64,000 bases of DNA from Fragilariopsis cylindrus CCMP1102. Taxonomy: Eukaryota > Bacillariophyta > Bacillariophyceae > Bacillariales > Bacillariaceae. Below are positions 21,601 to 32,621 of this stretch, in pieces. The stretch lies in NCBI GenBank assembly GCA_900095095.1, contig FMBT01000323.1, forward strand, positions 310,001 through 374,000, written 5' to 3'. The notes under the pieces are model-generated. The model ran no database searches. It was not told where the DNA came from and saw nothing but the letters and a program-made list of their open reading frames with translations. The translations under genes and the position numbers were made by a program. Numbering within the stretch: the stretch's first letter is position 1; each line of letters opens with the position of its first letter.

Positions 21601-23489
21601 CTACCGCTACTACTACTACCACTGATGATGATAAAAAGATCGATCATCCATGGCAGCCTCATACTCAATCGGCACCGAATGCTCCATTATTGACTACTAC
21701 TGCCATCTTCAGCAGTGGTAATAATAGCAAACCATCATCTATGACAGCAACGTCAGACTTTGCACCTCCGCCGCCGCCACCACTTTTCAGTGATGAAGAT
21801 AAAGGAGAAGATTCTATGGCGGAAGATGAGTCTATTCTTCATAGTAGTTCTGAAAACCACTTATATTTTCATAGTAGTTCTGAAAACCACTTCTACCAGC
21901 AGGACGACCACGAAAGTGATGGAGGAGAAGAGGAAGAAGAAAAGGAAGACAAGACGAATGATGGGATATATGATGACGACAACGACAACAAAGCACAAAG
22001 AAAAAAGAATGGCGTTAACCGAAAGATTCGGAATATTTTGAAAAACCCCTCTACCACCACCACCACCACCATAAATAATAGTCATCCAAAGAAACAGAAA
22101 GATCGTAAGGAAAATATTCCACAGCAACAGCAAAAGAAACCATATAAAATTATACTCTCTGATGGAGGAAGTTTCGACGATTGCCCAATTTTCAAAGACG
22201 ATGATGACGACGATAGCGATGAAGAAGAAGATGACGATAAATCTATCGACATGGATGATTTTGATATTGATACTGATATTGGTACTGCAGCTAATCATGG
22301 ATCTTCGTTCTCTGCTAGCTCTATTCATGATGGAAGTGGTCGTATCAATAATATTGTAAACGGCAATGATCCGACTGGTCCTGTAAGTCCATACACGTTA
22401 GCCGGTTCGTCACCAACAAAACCCTCCTCATTAAAAATGCCTCTATCAGCGATGATGAAAAAGACGCGTTCTCTCTGGAGTAGTACTTCTTCCATATTGA
22501 TAAGCAGCAATAGCAGTAGCAATAGCACCAACAACAAAGATAGTATCGGCAGTGGTACTACGGCGTCAACCAAGACATCACATTCTTTACCGACCTCACC
22601 ATTGAATTCGATTCGGCGTCTACCGAAGAAGATAGGGTCTCTTTTAAGTAATGGCCGTTCCTCTTATGATGGAAATAACAACGACGGAGACGCTAGAAGT
22701 GAATCCGAAGTTACAGTTTCGAATGGCGATGGAATCTTGGGACCAATACTTGGGAATCAAGAGAATGACGATGACGATGACGATGACGATGTCCAAGTCG
22801 ACCAGGATAGCTTCGAGCCACGCCATAGTCCTAGTAACGACGTCGATGACGCGAATGCAGAATTTCTTGGACAATCAACAGAAACAATTGATATTTCGTT
22901 GGAACTAATGCTCCTTCTGAAAAAGGAGGAAAATGTGCAAAAAGAAACGAAGAAAAAAGAGGAAGGTAGCAACACCGACGACGATGGGGCTGTTATACAT
23001 TCATCTAAAATAAGAAATAAGGTCGAATCAAGCGAACCAATACCATCTCGTTCCAGTGCGACTAGTAACGAAGGAAAGGAACACCGTCTACGGCAGCAGC
23101 ACACTCGTGTAAAACGTAGCAGTAGTAGTAGCGGAAGGAGACAGCAGAAAGAAAAAGAACGTCGTAAGCTAAAAAACAATGCGGGAAATACACGAAGTAA
23201 AGATCGTGGTAGTAATCGTACCGGCGACGATTCGATGATGACTAATGCAACTTCTAATGATCCTGCTGCGGTTACTACAGACAAGAATACCGAAAAACAT
23301 TCCAGTAAGACTCGTCGTCATCGACAAAATCGATCACCACCAAAACTAAGAAGTGGAAGTGCTAATGGACGACGACGAGCAGAAAGGGGTGCCAGTACTG
23401 GTACCCGTACTAAATCTGTTGATCCCACCAAAGTTAAGAGAGATGAAAATCGACGACAAGCACGTGATACTAAGGATGGTTTGAAGTAA
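18690..23489 (+). CDS. Very long disordered RS/acidic-repeat protein (1599 residues)
   Basis: A single open frame of 4.8 kb. The first 120 residues are acidic (long Asp runs), then come several Arg/Ser-rich blocks (KSRSKSQSRS, KALSKSRSRSK) and His/Arg/Asn tracts. A 9-residue motif, PYSYLPHSA, appears twice (around residues 391 and 529), each time after an acidic or Asn pair and before Lys/Glu-Pro. A second duplicated motif, HSSSENHxY, lies near residue 1055. Between them a basic amphipathic stretch (KKIAKTMKETAKKTKRNIRK) could fold as a helix. The C-terminus is again Arg/Lys/Ser-rich. Composition suggests a nuclear or nucleic-acid-associated scaffold, as in SR-type proteins, but there is no RNA-recognition domain. 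Function is unknown. Confidence 0.7.
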   Translation: MTTTNNIIDSNVVHQQHEEKNKDKIRMMMTATENEDEMMMKQMMRINKEESERSLEVLMGRSIGKPPKTITVVADDNEEEHDTDDDDDDVVDDDNDDNDEGDEAKMQNNIEKKVSFLSDITDDNDEDERNIIKEYQMKRSQLSFFKQQKSVRNQTQNQTQKPQTQKQSPNTKNKNDASAFDDHRRNHENKHSQLLHERYNATTPTTTVTSTADDNDHDHDDRDHNRDGGREEGGEEVGEGEGESTKSRSKSQSRSNDRDKEEGEKSIKALSKSRSRSKLLKKNNSNNSSKSINSNSNRSSTTNVNELLNKSNWAVTSTTTGKSNSKSGGLVNSVDGNGSTTRLGRRRSVSDSDIATTTAITDFFSNLPEEQQQQQQSPNTNTATVTAIENPYSYLPHSAKPTSTTDRRSRARRGNSDRVLGRNSNHVTPDSNHTSTTDRSRLSRGSSDRGAGRSSNHVTPDSNHTARSNRDRDHRHSNHRSGGGGGVDRNRNRDRRHSGPGPGPSDGDNNMTTTTPTTTPTSTSTIDDDPYSYLPHSAEPKTMKRSSTRSSTKSTRSSTTKSTDRSKRRGRDTGRVTDRNTDRNTDRRRDRRRRHSGPSGRREGEEGDREEGGGTSSSSLKIRTTRSSTLSPRNTTPTDTTTGTTDPGTPTKNNDISSSPSRLCYSERVMKATTITQQRKLSKRMDSLKSFLKDENEELEQEQYEEYVRLTRSCVQPQQKRIPIELPVDLLKMPFIDIDNDSDSDGDDKNDDDDKKKLLKSSSKTKFDYKKIAKTMKETAKKTKRNIRKQFTTTGGSLSLRQVIEDDPDLDDPVSVSLPNSPSRTIIELTAKEKAMLPQQPQQHQQQKLRQVNEDGSFSSSFVFAQLLYDEDEDAMQIETNSISTTTDKNKNKNRSHDDDIIKNKKVSHYPMSPYQQQKKRINRRSNRKDKSAPTSPSISTATSSHGGEGPDDSISAGIAAANANSIAAATTATTTTTDDDKKIDHPWQPHTQSAPNAPLLTTTAIFSSGNNSKPSSMTATSDFAPPPPPPLFSDEDKGEDSMAEDESILHSSSENHLYFHSSSENHFYQQDDHESDGGEEEEEKEDKTNDGIYDDDNDNKAQRKKNGVNRKIRNILKNPSTTTTTTINNSHPKKQKDRKENIPQQQQKKPYKIILSDGGSFDDCPIFKDDDDDDSDEEEDDDKSIDMDDFDIDTDIGTAANHGSSFSASSIHDGSGRINNIVNGNDPTGPVSPYTLAGSSPTKPSSLKMPLSAMMKKTRSLWSSTSSILISSNSSSNSTNNKDSIGSGTTASTKTSHSLPTSPLNSIRRLPKKIGSLLSNGRSSYDGNNNDGDARSESEVTVSNGDGILGPILGNQENDDDDDDDDVQVDQDSFEPRHSPSNDVDDANAEFLGQSTETIDISLELMLLLKKEENVQKETKKKEEGSNTDDDGAVIHSSKIRNKVESSEPIPSRSSATSNEGKEHRLRQQHTRVKRSSSSSGRRQQKEKERRKLKNNAGNTRSKDRGSNRTGDDSMMTNATSNDPAAVTTDKNTEKHSSKTRRHRQNRSPPKLRSGSANGRRRAERGASTGTRTKSVDPTKVKRDENRRQARDTKDGLK

Positions 23490-24449
23490 TAGACGACTAC
23501 GTGGTACAAATATTTTAGTTACCACAGTATATGATACTCGAACTATTAGATGAAGAGGAACGTGAACGTCTACTTGAGAATTGATGAAATAATCTAAACT
23601 GAAGTACAATACAGTCAGTATGCCAGTAATTTGTCGATGGTCGATGGTATTTCGAATTTTAGATAATTTTTTTTTAGATTCATTCAAACACACACAAATA
23701 TAACACGCCCTTTAAAGATTTATGGATGTATACGTATGCAGCACTTATTGGATGATATCACTTGTTATTTTCATTCTCTTACATGCCTCCTCTAGTGCCC
23801 CTACTCTAGCTAGTAATTTGGAATTCGTTTTCCTTTCTTTCTTCGTAGGCCGTAAACACAGAGGCGGAAGGCGGAAGGAACAGCCAAGATGAAATCCAAA
23901 CCATGCATGACCTACTTTTTTAAGTCACGGACAATGTTACGAATGAGATTTTTAAGTCACGTGTACAGTTTAACGCCAGCATTTTCTGATTTCCCTAGAT
24001 GATGAAAAAACGTAGGATCAGTCGTGATATATTATCTTCCACTTCAGTTATGTGATTGAGTCGAGTCAGTCGAGTCAGTCAAGTCAAATAAATCAAATCA
24101 AGTACCGTTACTGTAACAGCAGAGCCATTCAAGCAATATCGGAACTGAAACAGGCCTAACGTCGATTATAGTGAGTATCCAAGAATCAAATCCAACGAAT
24201 ACCGGTAGATAATGAGTACAAGTAGCCAAGAATCAAATCCAAGAACAATATTAAATGCTGTAAAAATTATGTTCAGGCAGAAAGCAGAAAGCAAGCAAGC
24301 ATCATCACATATAGAACGAATACAGTACACAAGAGAATGCATGTAGATGCGGTACTGTACTGTATCCTGATGCCCAGCCCTTATACTACTCTAAGGGAAC
24401 AGAATCAAACATTTGTACTCTCTTGAGGCAAGTCAAGTCAAAGTAGATT

Positions 24450-24480
<31 letters not shown>

Positions 24481-24495
24481 TTATTCTAGTATATC
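23490..24495. other. Spacer upstream of the acyltransferase gene, with (CGT)10
   Basis: Contains GAGTCGAGTCA-type repeats at about 24056-24090 and a perfect 30-bp (CGT)10 microsatellite at 24451-24480. The microsatellite ends only 15 bp before the ATG of the next gene and so probably lies in its 5' UTR. Confidence 0.5.
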
Positions 24496-27400
24496 ATGGT
24501 AAATCCAAATGAATTAATAACGAAATCTACTGCTGCTAAAGAAAGAGATACGATGGTATTATATGAACAAGATAATGATGGTTCAATGAAAGAAGAGGCT
24601 ATGATGATGGAAGGTAGTGGAGCAGCAAAAAAAATACAAAGAATGTTTCGTAGTAGAAATTCATTAATGGAGAAAGCACAATTAAAACACAACAACAAAT
24701 CCAAAGGGAATGTATATTTACCTATATTAATTATACCTGGAATTGCATCCTCCGGATTATATGTTGAAGAATCATCTTTAGATAATGACAAATATAAAAA
24801 TTTAAGAGTATGGATGAATGCAAGTTTTCTAGCAAAAAGTCGTTTTCAAAATAAAATATTGAATTTGGAGGATATTGAACGTTCCAAAAATAATGCTATA
24901 TTAAAATTAAGACAATCACAATTACAACAAAAACGATCAGTAGTAGCAGCAGTAGTAGTAGAAGCAGGTACTGTATCGGGTGCTCTGATATCAGATGTAG
25001 TGACGGGTGTGACTGCTAAAACTAAAGGTGTTGCTGCGTCAGCTTTTACTAAAGGTGTTGCAGCAGCAGCATGGCTTCATACTGAAACATTATCATCGCC
25101 AGACACAGATGAAGGCGATAATGATGATGGTCGTATTACAGACGAAATTAATAATAGATGTAATAGTCATGGATTTGCGAAAGAAGAAGAAGAATTAGAA
25201 ATAAAAAATGCATGGATACATCATATATCACTTGATACAAATATGATTGATGAAAAACCTGGTAATAAAATTAGAGCCTATGAAGGTGTAAGTTTAGGTC
25301 CTAGTTCTAAAAACGTATCATCAGCCATACAATATGATTATTTTATTTGTTTGTGTTCTGGTTTGTTGCTGTTGTTTGTTTGGTTTTGGTTTTCCTCTGA
25401 CGATGAATAAAAAGTTTCTCTATAATCTAACATTCCCAATTTTTTTCACTCCAATTTTTTTCACTACTGTGTACTAACAAAAACATACCAAAACAACAAT
25501 TAAATAGTTGAAAGGATGTGAATACTTAGTCGATGGTAAAATTGCAGAATCACAAGGATACGTTTGGGCACCAATGATTAAATATGCAACAGAAATTATG
25601 GGTTATGAAAGAGAAATAAGTATTGATGCTGCACCGTATGAGTAAGTACGTATAGTACAATTTACGGTTACAATTTAACAATTGCGTTTACTATATTTGC
25701 TATCATTATGGTTGCTGTTCTTGCTGCTGCTGCTGCTGCCATTGTTGTTTTTGTTATTGATTCATTTTGTTGTTGTTCTTTTCTAATACATTACTCCGTT
25801 GTCCTACACAAATTCAAATAATACCAATATCAATATCAATACCAATACCAATACCAATACCAATACCAATACCAATACCAATACCAATAATAGTTGGAGA
25901 CTTGCACCGAGTGTAACAGAAACACGAGATGGGTATTTAACAAAAACTATGATCCGTGTAGAACGGATGTATAAGGAAAATCATAATTTACCTATTATAC
26001 TATGTTGTCATTCAATGGGATGTAAGATGGGACATTATTTTCTAAATTTTGCAAAACAACAAAAGGGACAAAATTGGTTGGATAAATATATTCATACTTA
26101 TATGCCAGTAGCTGCACCACATGGTGGTGTTGCCTTATCAATTCGTACCGGTGCAACAGGGTCTGGATTAAATGATATGGTGGATACATTAGTTGGTAAT
26201 CCTGGTGATGGTTTAACAATGTATCGTTCATGGTCATCAGGGAATTGGTTAATGCCGCGATATTTACCTCCTAATGTATTCCCATCTGTTATTGTACGTA
26301 GAGAAGGTGAATTGGGTTTAACATTAACATCTGAAATTGAGGTTGGTTCATTATTTGCTTTACGTGAAAAACCACCAAAGGAATTACGATTAACTGTCCA
26401 ATTCCGTGGTCGGATTCGTGCACATTCAGACTATCATCGTGTTATTGTGAATAAAACCAATCCTGGTAGTATGACAGTTTCTTTTCAGGTAGGAATAAAC
26501 GCACGCATTGAAGTTTTATTATGATGTTATACTATGCTATGTTTCGGTACAGTGGTAGTGGTAGTGGAAGTGGCAAAGACAAAATCTCATCTTTGATTCA
26601 TTCTCGATTGGGTGATATGTTCCTCTCATCATCTTCGTTTAATCTGTTTTTTTTTCCTCCTGAATTTGATCACACGTGCGACGTACAGGAAACATTTTAT
26701 CTTGCTGTACCATCATACCTTGGTGAGGACGATGATGAGATCATAGGTGAATTAGTTTTTTATTTGGAAGAACCTGCCGGTAGGATCAATCAGAACGCTA
26801 CAGAACTTGGTAAACGATTCCGTAAAGCAACAGGATTTATGAGAGGATTCAAAAAGAAGGCATCAGCCTTTTATCGTGACGTTGCAAGGAAATGGGGAAC
26901 GGTATTGCGTGTTGCGTGTAACGAACAATCAATGATAATGCGTGTATCAGACTTCGGTGGTATAACAGCATCCGTTACTGGTAAAAAACATCTAGAAACT
27001 AATATATCAATTGTTGCTATGATCGGTGGGACTCATTCCAAAGAAATAATTGTCGAAGACAGTGATTCGGAAGACGACAGTGGGGGTGACGCTGATGAAG
27101 ATGGAAACAAATCAAGAAGTGGTATCGCTTTTACAAAACCAACGGAGAGTCATTATGGTGAATCGATTGGTTGTATTTCGTTGAAGATTAGTTACTGCCC
27201 TCCACCGAAGCCGTCAACAGAACCAACATTAACACCGATTGCAATAACAAATGAAGATACACCAAATCCGCCTATTATATGCAAACGAAATCGATTGAAC
27301 ACTGTGTCATGTGAACGGGTCAGGTATGATGTTTGGAGTGGAACAGATCTATTTAAAAATGATGGATTTGTCAATAATATGTTTGGTATGGTCGAAGAGT

Positions 27401-28020
27401 ATTATGAGGGTGATCCATTAGGACCAATCACAAAGAGTGCATTAGATCCGCCACCGGTGAATTGTGTCCGATCTATATATGGTATTAATGTTCCGACAGA
27501 GGTTGGTGCAATATATCGTAAGGTTCCAGTTGTTACCGTGGGTGATAACGTAGCAGATTCACGTTACATGTTAGATAAATCTGCAAGATTTCCCCCGGCG
27601 ACGACATTTGTATACGACAATCCTGATGATATTTGGTCAAAAAAAAATCTATTAACATACAAAGTAACGGATGGTATCGTTACGGAAACACCCAGGACGT
27701 TACAAAATATACCCGGTAAGAAAAAACAACGAGCAGTTTGTGGTGATGGTACGGTCCCGTATTGGAATATGGTCCATGCCTTGACTTGGAAAAATGATAT
27801 TGATGAATTAACGGTCGACGAATTAGATGGTGCAGTTCATCGTGATATCATCGGAGATGAACGATTTTTTGCATTATTAAAACGTTACTGTAGAGTTATC
27901 GATCCCAGAGCGAATGCTATGATGATGATGAAAAGTAAATACACTCTCAGTAGTGGTATTGGCGGTTTAAGTGATATGTCTCTCGGTTCTCATCCTTCAA
28001 ATAGCGATATTAGTTCATAA
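24496..28020 (+). CDS. LCAT/PDAT-family acyltransferase or lipase, four exons
   Basis: Exons are 24496-25287, 25508-25641, 25894-26488 and 26689-28020 (950 residues). All introns are GT-AG and the joined frame stays open. Family marks appear in order: PILIIPGIASSGL near residue 80, LKGCEYLVDGKIAESQGYVW, DWRLAPS created across the second intron, the nucleophile elbow CHSMG with Ser349, the acid Asp860 in GDGTVPYWN, and His891 in AVHRDI. This is the Ser-Asp-His triad of the lecithin-cholesterol and phospholipid:diacylglycerol acyltransferases, which move an acyl group from a phospholipid to a sterol or diacylglycerol. The order and spacing fit, but the protein is longer than usual because of Ala/Val-rich, acidic and C2-like middle segments (about residues 508-740). 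The N-terminus has an IQ-like helix (AAKKIQRMFRSR) instead of a clear membrane anchor. Substrate is not predictable here. Confidence 0.85.
25642..25893 (+). other. Intron 2 of the acyltransferase gene, hexamer repeat at the acceptor
   Basis: A 252-bp intron with GTAAGT donor. It carries GCTGCT repeats (25718-25738), and tandem AATACC hexamers (about 25820-25888) run right up to the TAG acceptor. The expected pyrimidine tract is absent. The splice is supported by the protein: it rebuilds DWRLAPS, a hallmark of the LCAT family. Confidence 0.75.
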
Positions 28021-28289
28021 AAGAAATAAAAGAGAAATGGAAAAGAGACAAAAATAGCGCACGAAAAGTCGAGAGTAACTTTACGCTTGCGACGGCATGC
28101 TATGCCCCATCGATCCGTTTCGGGATATAATATTGGTAATACTAGTGTGCACATTATTAGATGGTGCTGTTTGTGTTCATTTAATCTTGTTACGGTATGT
28201 AGTATCATTCCAGTATTAATTGGTAAGAGTTTTTTCCTCCCATTCTTGTTTGGCCTTCTCTCAATGATAATAATGGGTATTTTTCAATT
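28021..28289. other. 3' flank of the acyltransferase gene
   Basis: Short AT-rich flank between the stop codon at 28020 and a decayed coding region. No feature was recognised. Confidence 0.35.
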
Positions 28290-28870
28290 TACCAGTTGAA
28301 TACGGGTCGTTCCTACCGAAGCATTGCCATATTTTTGGTGATAGATCATTGCGGAACCAACACATCGTAGATGGTCGAAGATTGTTCATACCTTACAAAT
28401 TTAACTGGAGCATTATGTGGTCTTCACCGGAACCCCTAAATTTTGCATTCCGAATTAAAAGTCGTTCCAGAGACACGCACGCACCATTTACAAATAAATC
28501 TTATTCTTTGAAATCATTCTTTTTGTCTAACATATTATGTGCACCCTCGTCGAATGCAGAATCAGTCATCCATAGTAGCTTCTTTCAAATTTCTAGTCCA
28601 AAACAAATCAGATCCTGACCAATTCCGTCTTTTAGAACAATGATGACACGTTTCCTTTTCAGGAAATAGTTTATCAAAAATACTTGATATCAATCATTTT
28701 TTAAAGGTAACATGGTCATGTGTATAAGATCTTCTTGTGTTCCTAAATAAATCAATGAATGAACAAGGAAAGGATCTGGTAATGCCGTTAGTATTAATAC
28801 TACATGACCATATCGCTATCCCCATCAGCATCGTCAGCGGATTGTCCTCTCCTCGATCTTTGCAGGGTAT
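28290..28870 (-). pseudogene. Decayed coding region, possibly an F-box/LRR-type gene
   Basis: On the minus strand, pieces of protein-like sequence appear in shifting frames. One piece (28800-28695) reads ILTALPDPFLVHSLIYLG followed by TQEDLIHMTMLP, which resembles an F-box start (LP-D-x-L-x-x-I-x-x-Y-L). Next comes YQVFLINYFLKRKRVIIVLK and, further on, DSAFDEGAHNML, VSLERLLIRNAKFRG and, near 28355, STMCWFRNDLSP. An acidic run (DDADGDSDM) precedes the first piece. Several stops and at least two frame changes interrupt it, so it is not functional as written. F-box proteins recruit substrates to SCF ubiquitin ligases. The family call is a pattern judgement and tentative. Confidence 0.35.
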
Positions 28871-29102
28871 CTGACAGCTCCTCTTCTTCTTCGGGTCGAG
28901 GCTACTAGTAGATAAATATAGTGTGTGGAAACTTAATTTGTAGCTTTTAAAAATGTGGTGGTGAAGGAAGGCAAAAAGTGTGCTCAGAAAGTACACTTTG
29001 GTGCTTGTACTGTACACCACTGAAACAGACACATTCTTTTGAATTTTCGCGCCGGGGGACCTGTCGAAAGAATTGAATAAATCTCCGCGTGGAACTAGTA
29101 AT

Positions 29103-30125
29103 TAATATAAAAACTAAATCGTGCCCAAATTTTACTGGTACTTGTTAGTCTAGTATATAATAACAACTTTAGCATCAAATATATACACCTAAAAAGTCAT
29201 TTTTTTGGAGAAATAAGGTATAAAGTTTACAATTTACCTATTGGATGAATGACTGTTTGATTCCTTAGTCTCCTAAGCCTACTGGTATCTCATAATGTAG
29301 GCTCACACACGGCAGACATCAAATATCCCCAAAAAATGGTGTGCCTTCCACAAAAGCAAAATGAATATCATTCCGCAACCAGAGGAACAGGAAAATTGCA
29401 GGACGCAAATATAATGTTCTAAAACACTATGTGGATGCTAGTGCACCCAACCCATCTGATGTTGTCCTCTGGAACTCTTTCATCTGAGATATTTTGTATT
29501 CATTTTTGATCAAAAATCATGTTGTTGTTTTTGTGGCTTCCACATCAGCAAAATGAATATCATTCCCCAACCAGAGGAACAGGAAAATTGCAGGACGCAA
29601 ATATAATGTTCTAAAACACTATGTGGATGCTAGTGCACCCAACCCATCTGATGTTGTCCTCTGGAACTCTTTCATCTGAGATATTTTGTATTCATTTTTG
29701 ATCAAAAATCATCTTGTTGTTTTTGTGCCTTCCACACCAGCAAAATGAATATCATTCACCAACAAGAGTAGCAGAAAAGTTGTAGGACGCAAATGTAATG
29801 TTCTAAAACACTATGTGGATGTTAGTGCACCCAACCCATCTGATGTTGTCCTCTGCAACCCTTTCAAATGAGATATTTTGTATTCATTTTTGATCAAAAA
29901 TCATCTTGTTGTTTTTGTGCCTTCCACACCAGCAAAATGAATTTCATTCTGCAACCAGAGAAACAGAAAAGTTGTAGAACGCAAACACAATGTTCTAGTA
30001 CACTATGTGGATGTTTGTGCACCTAACTTATCTGGTGTTGTTCTGTGCAACCCTATTATTTGAGATATTTTGTGGTTCATTTCTAATCAAAAATCGTATG
30101 GTCCAAAATACATACATTTCATTAT
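29103..30125 (+). repeat. Dispersed repeat, copy B, with a 192-bp tandem array
   Basis: Copy B shares its left edge (29103) and about 230 bp of sequence with the reverse complement of copy A at 2785-3612. From 29341 it becomes a tandem array with unit starts at 29341, 29533, 29725 and 29917, an exact 192-bp period, recognised by GTGCCTTCCACACCAGCAAA or its variants. The first two units are almost identical over more than 140 bp and the later ones are diverged, so the array was extended recently at its left side. There is no coding capacity. It could be the satellite-like part of a non-autonomous transposon; the class is unknown. Confidence 0.7.
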
Positions 30126-32621
30126 TTAAACATACCACCTGGTAGATTAGAACACAGAATTGATTCACTGTCTTCACTAGGACATATTACTTGTGAATGG
30201 GAAGCATCATCATCCCAATTCACCATTATTCTGGATGTAATTGCAGTTTACCCCTATTTTCCCAAATTACTCATATAAAAACCAATCAAGGACCAACCGT
30301 ACTTAAAATAGTCACTGTTGGTTGGAAAATGATCCTAAACCAATTTTGACCAGAACATCCACACAAATAGTCGTAGAATAAACTAACCCACACAAACTTG
30401 TGCGAAATAATTTTTAGTTGATTTTAGTTAATATCGGCCCAAATTCGTTTTTGGCCCTTGGCGAAGAAAGAAAACCCCCTGTTCACTAATGTCCTCCTGC
30501 AGACATATAAAGATTAAACATATAAAGGCTAGCTATTGTACATGCATGTGTTCATGAACTGATGGAGCGCCTTCAACATATTTTTGAACCATTATTTATT
30601 ACACACAACATGGTAAGGTAAAGGAACTCTCTTTTATGAAGAATTGTGAACATGTTAAGCCCTTAATTTTGCAGCAGCAGGCCTTTAGTGCTACAAGGCA
30701 GTTAAGGCCTACAGTGGTACATTAAAACAAATTCCACCCCAAGATTATGCTGAACCTTGTTATTGCTATAATGTCAAAAATCATGATCATTTTATGCATG
30801 CAGGGTGCTATAGAGCATTTAACCTTGACAGATATAGTGTAGATCATCTAGATCCCAAGCAATGTAATGAGCTACAGTCAGGGGAAATAATTTCAGATTA
30901 TTCCCCCTGGCTACAGTCAACTATAAAAATGTGCTCATTAATTCCCAACTAGTATTAAATCTGGCATTTGTGGTACGACCAACAGTTTTTTTTCCACCTA
31001 CTGTATACAACTAAAAGTCATGGATGCTGGTGTTTCTGCATCCTTGATGTATGTTTCTCCTATCTCACATCCCCAAGATGTTCCTGTCCTTCATGTTGCC
31101 TGTCAGGCAGGTTTTGGATCGGGTCAACAACCCACCAGTGATATAGTGAATCTGTACATTTCTCCAAGCAGTTATAGGAGGTAAACAACAATAATTGTTC
31201 TGCATTCTACCTGTGTATAGTGTATAACACTCAACTGTTAATGCTAATGGATGCAGGTAAAGAATTTTAGTCATCAGATTGAGTCATGGTCCCGCCAACA
31301 GTATTAGAACTACAAGTATGTAAAACTACGCATATTTCATATGAAAAAGTAAACTACAACAAAGCCATGATTTGTTGTTGCTCAACAAGAACTGATAATA
31401 ATGCGTGGATTTGTTGTATTGCTGTGACTTCCTGTAAAATTTTGCTACTTAGTAAAGATTCTTCAGTAAACATTGTATATTCATTGGTTGATTTGCTCAT
31501 ATCCTGAAACATGCTGGTTTTATCTCTTTCTAGTAACCAAAAATTAGTGTGAAACAACACAACAAGAACAACTGCTACTGCAACTGTGGTGTGCAAATTT
31601 ATTTGTGTGCGCTTTTGCTTCAAATGCCATGTAAAGGTGGTGTGCAGTAATAGTGTAGTATCATCACTGGTTGATCCACTCCTGACTTACACATGCTTGT
31701 GTGGGTTATACTTCTGCCAACCAACCAACACTTGCAATAAGAACAACAGCTAGAACTAGAACTAGATCTGGATGCTGCTTTATCAGAATTTGTTGTTTTT
31801 TCTTGTAAATGTTTACATGAATATAAAATTGAGGTAAACGACAACAAACAGTATTTTTGCATCACACTCTGTCCATCACTGTCAACCAAACAACAACAGT
31901 ATCAAATCAGCAACAAAAACTTCTACTTTATAAGGTTTTGTTATCTACTTCTTCCTATAAACTTTTGCACCTAAGAATTGTGTTGATGTAGAGGACAACA
32001 GTACTATTGGTGTATCACTGGCAGTAAGAATAATAAAAAAAAAAATGGCTGTGTGAGACTTTGCTGTGCACTCCTATAAATTTCCTTAGGTAAGGAAAAC
32101 AATATTGGTGTATCATAGTGCCTGGTGGATCCACTCCTAGTGGCATCTAGGTTCTAATTCTGTTCTAACCAATAAATATGAAAAAAAACTGCTGTGCTGT
32201 GTGAGGGGATTTCTGTACACTTCTTGTAAAATTCTGCATGTAACAAGAAGGTTGCATTTTCCAGGCAAAGGACAACGGTATTATAGTGATGTGTAACACT
32301 GGCGAATCTACTTGTTGATACGTGCTAGTTCTATCCATTCATTCATTCCAGTCAGCCAACCAAACAAAATGTAGAAGCAGCAAAAATTGAGATTAACACG
32401 AACGAATTACAAGGAGGACTATTACTATGTAAAGTTGTAGTCGTAATGTTTTAATATGTTTATTTAATATGTATGTTCAATAAACCACTAGCTTCTCGCT
32501 TGTTATGGTTTCCAACTACGACACTCGTATAAACGTGTCTTCTTTTAATAATATCATATGCAAATAATAATGTGGTGCTCTCTCTTAAATAGTGACACAA
32601 ATAAAACCCCCTTCTATTCTC
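30126..32621. other. Gene-free region with decayed tandem repeats
   Basis: No gene-like frame was seen. From about 31370 to 32330 a degenerate repeat recurs. Its elements are a TCTTGTAAAATTTTGC-like block, a tract of AACAACA repeats, and a TATCACTGGTTGATCCACTCC-like block seen around 31660, 32010, 32110 and 32300. This looks like an old satellite or the inner part of the element that starts at 29103. Confidence 0.4.

Noticed and set aside
29341-30110. CRISPR-like array
   Set aside because: The repeats are 192 bp, contiguous and without unique spacers, in eukaryotic DNA. This is a tandem array, not CRISPR.
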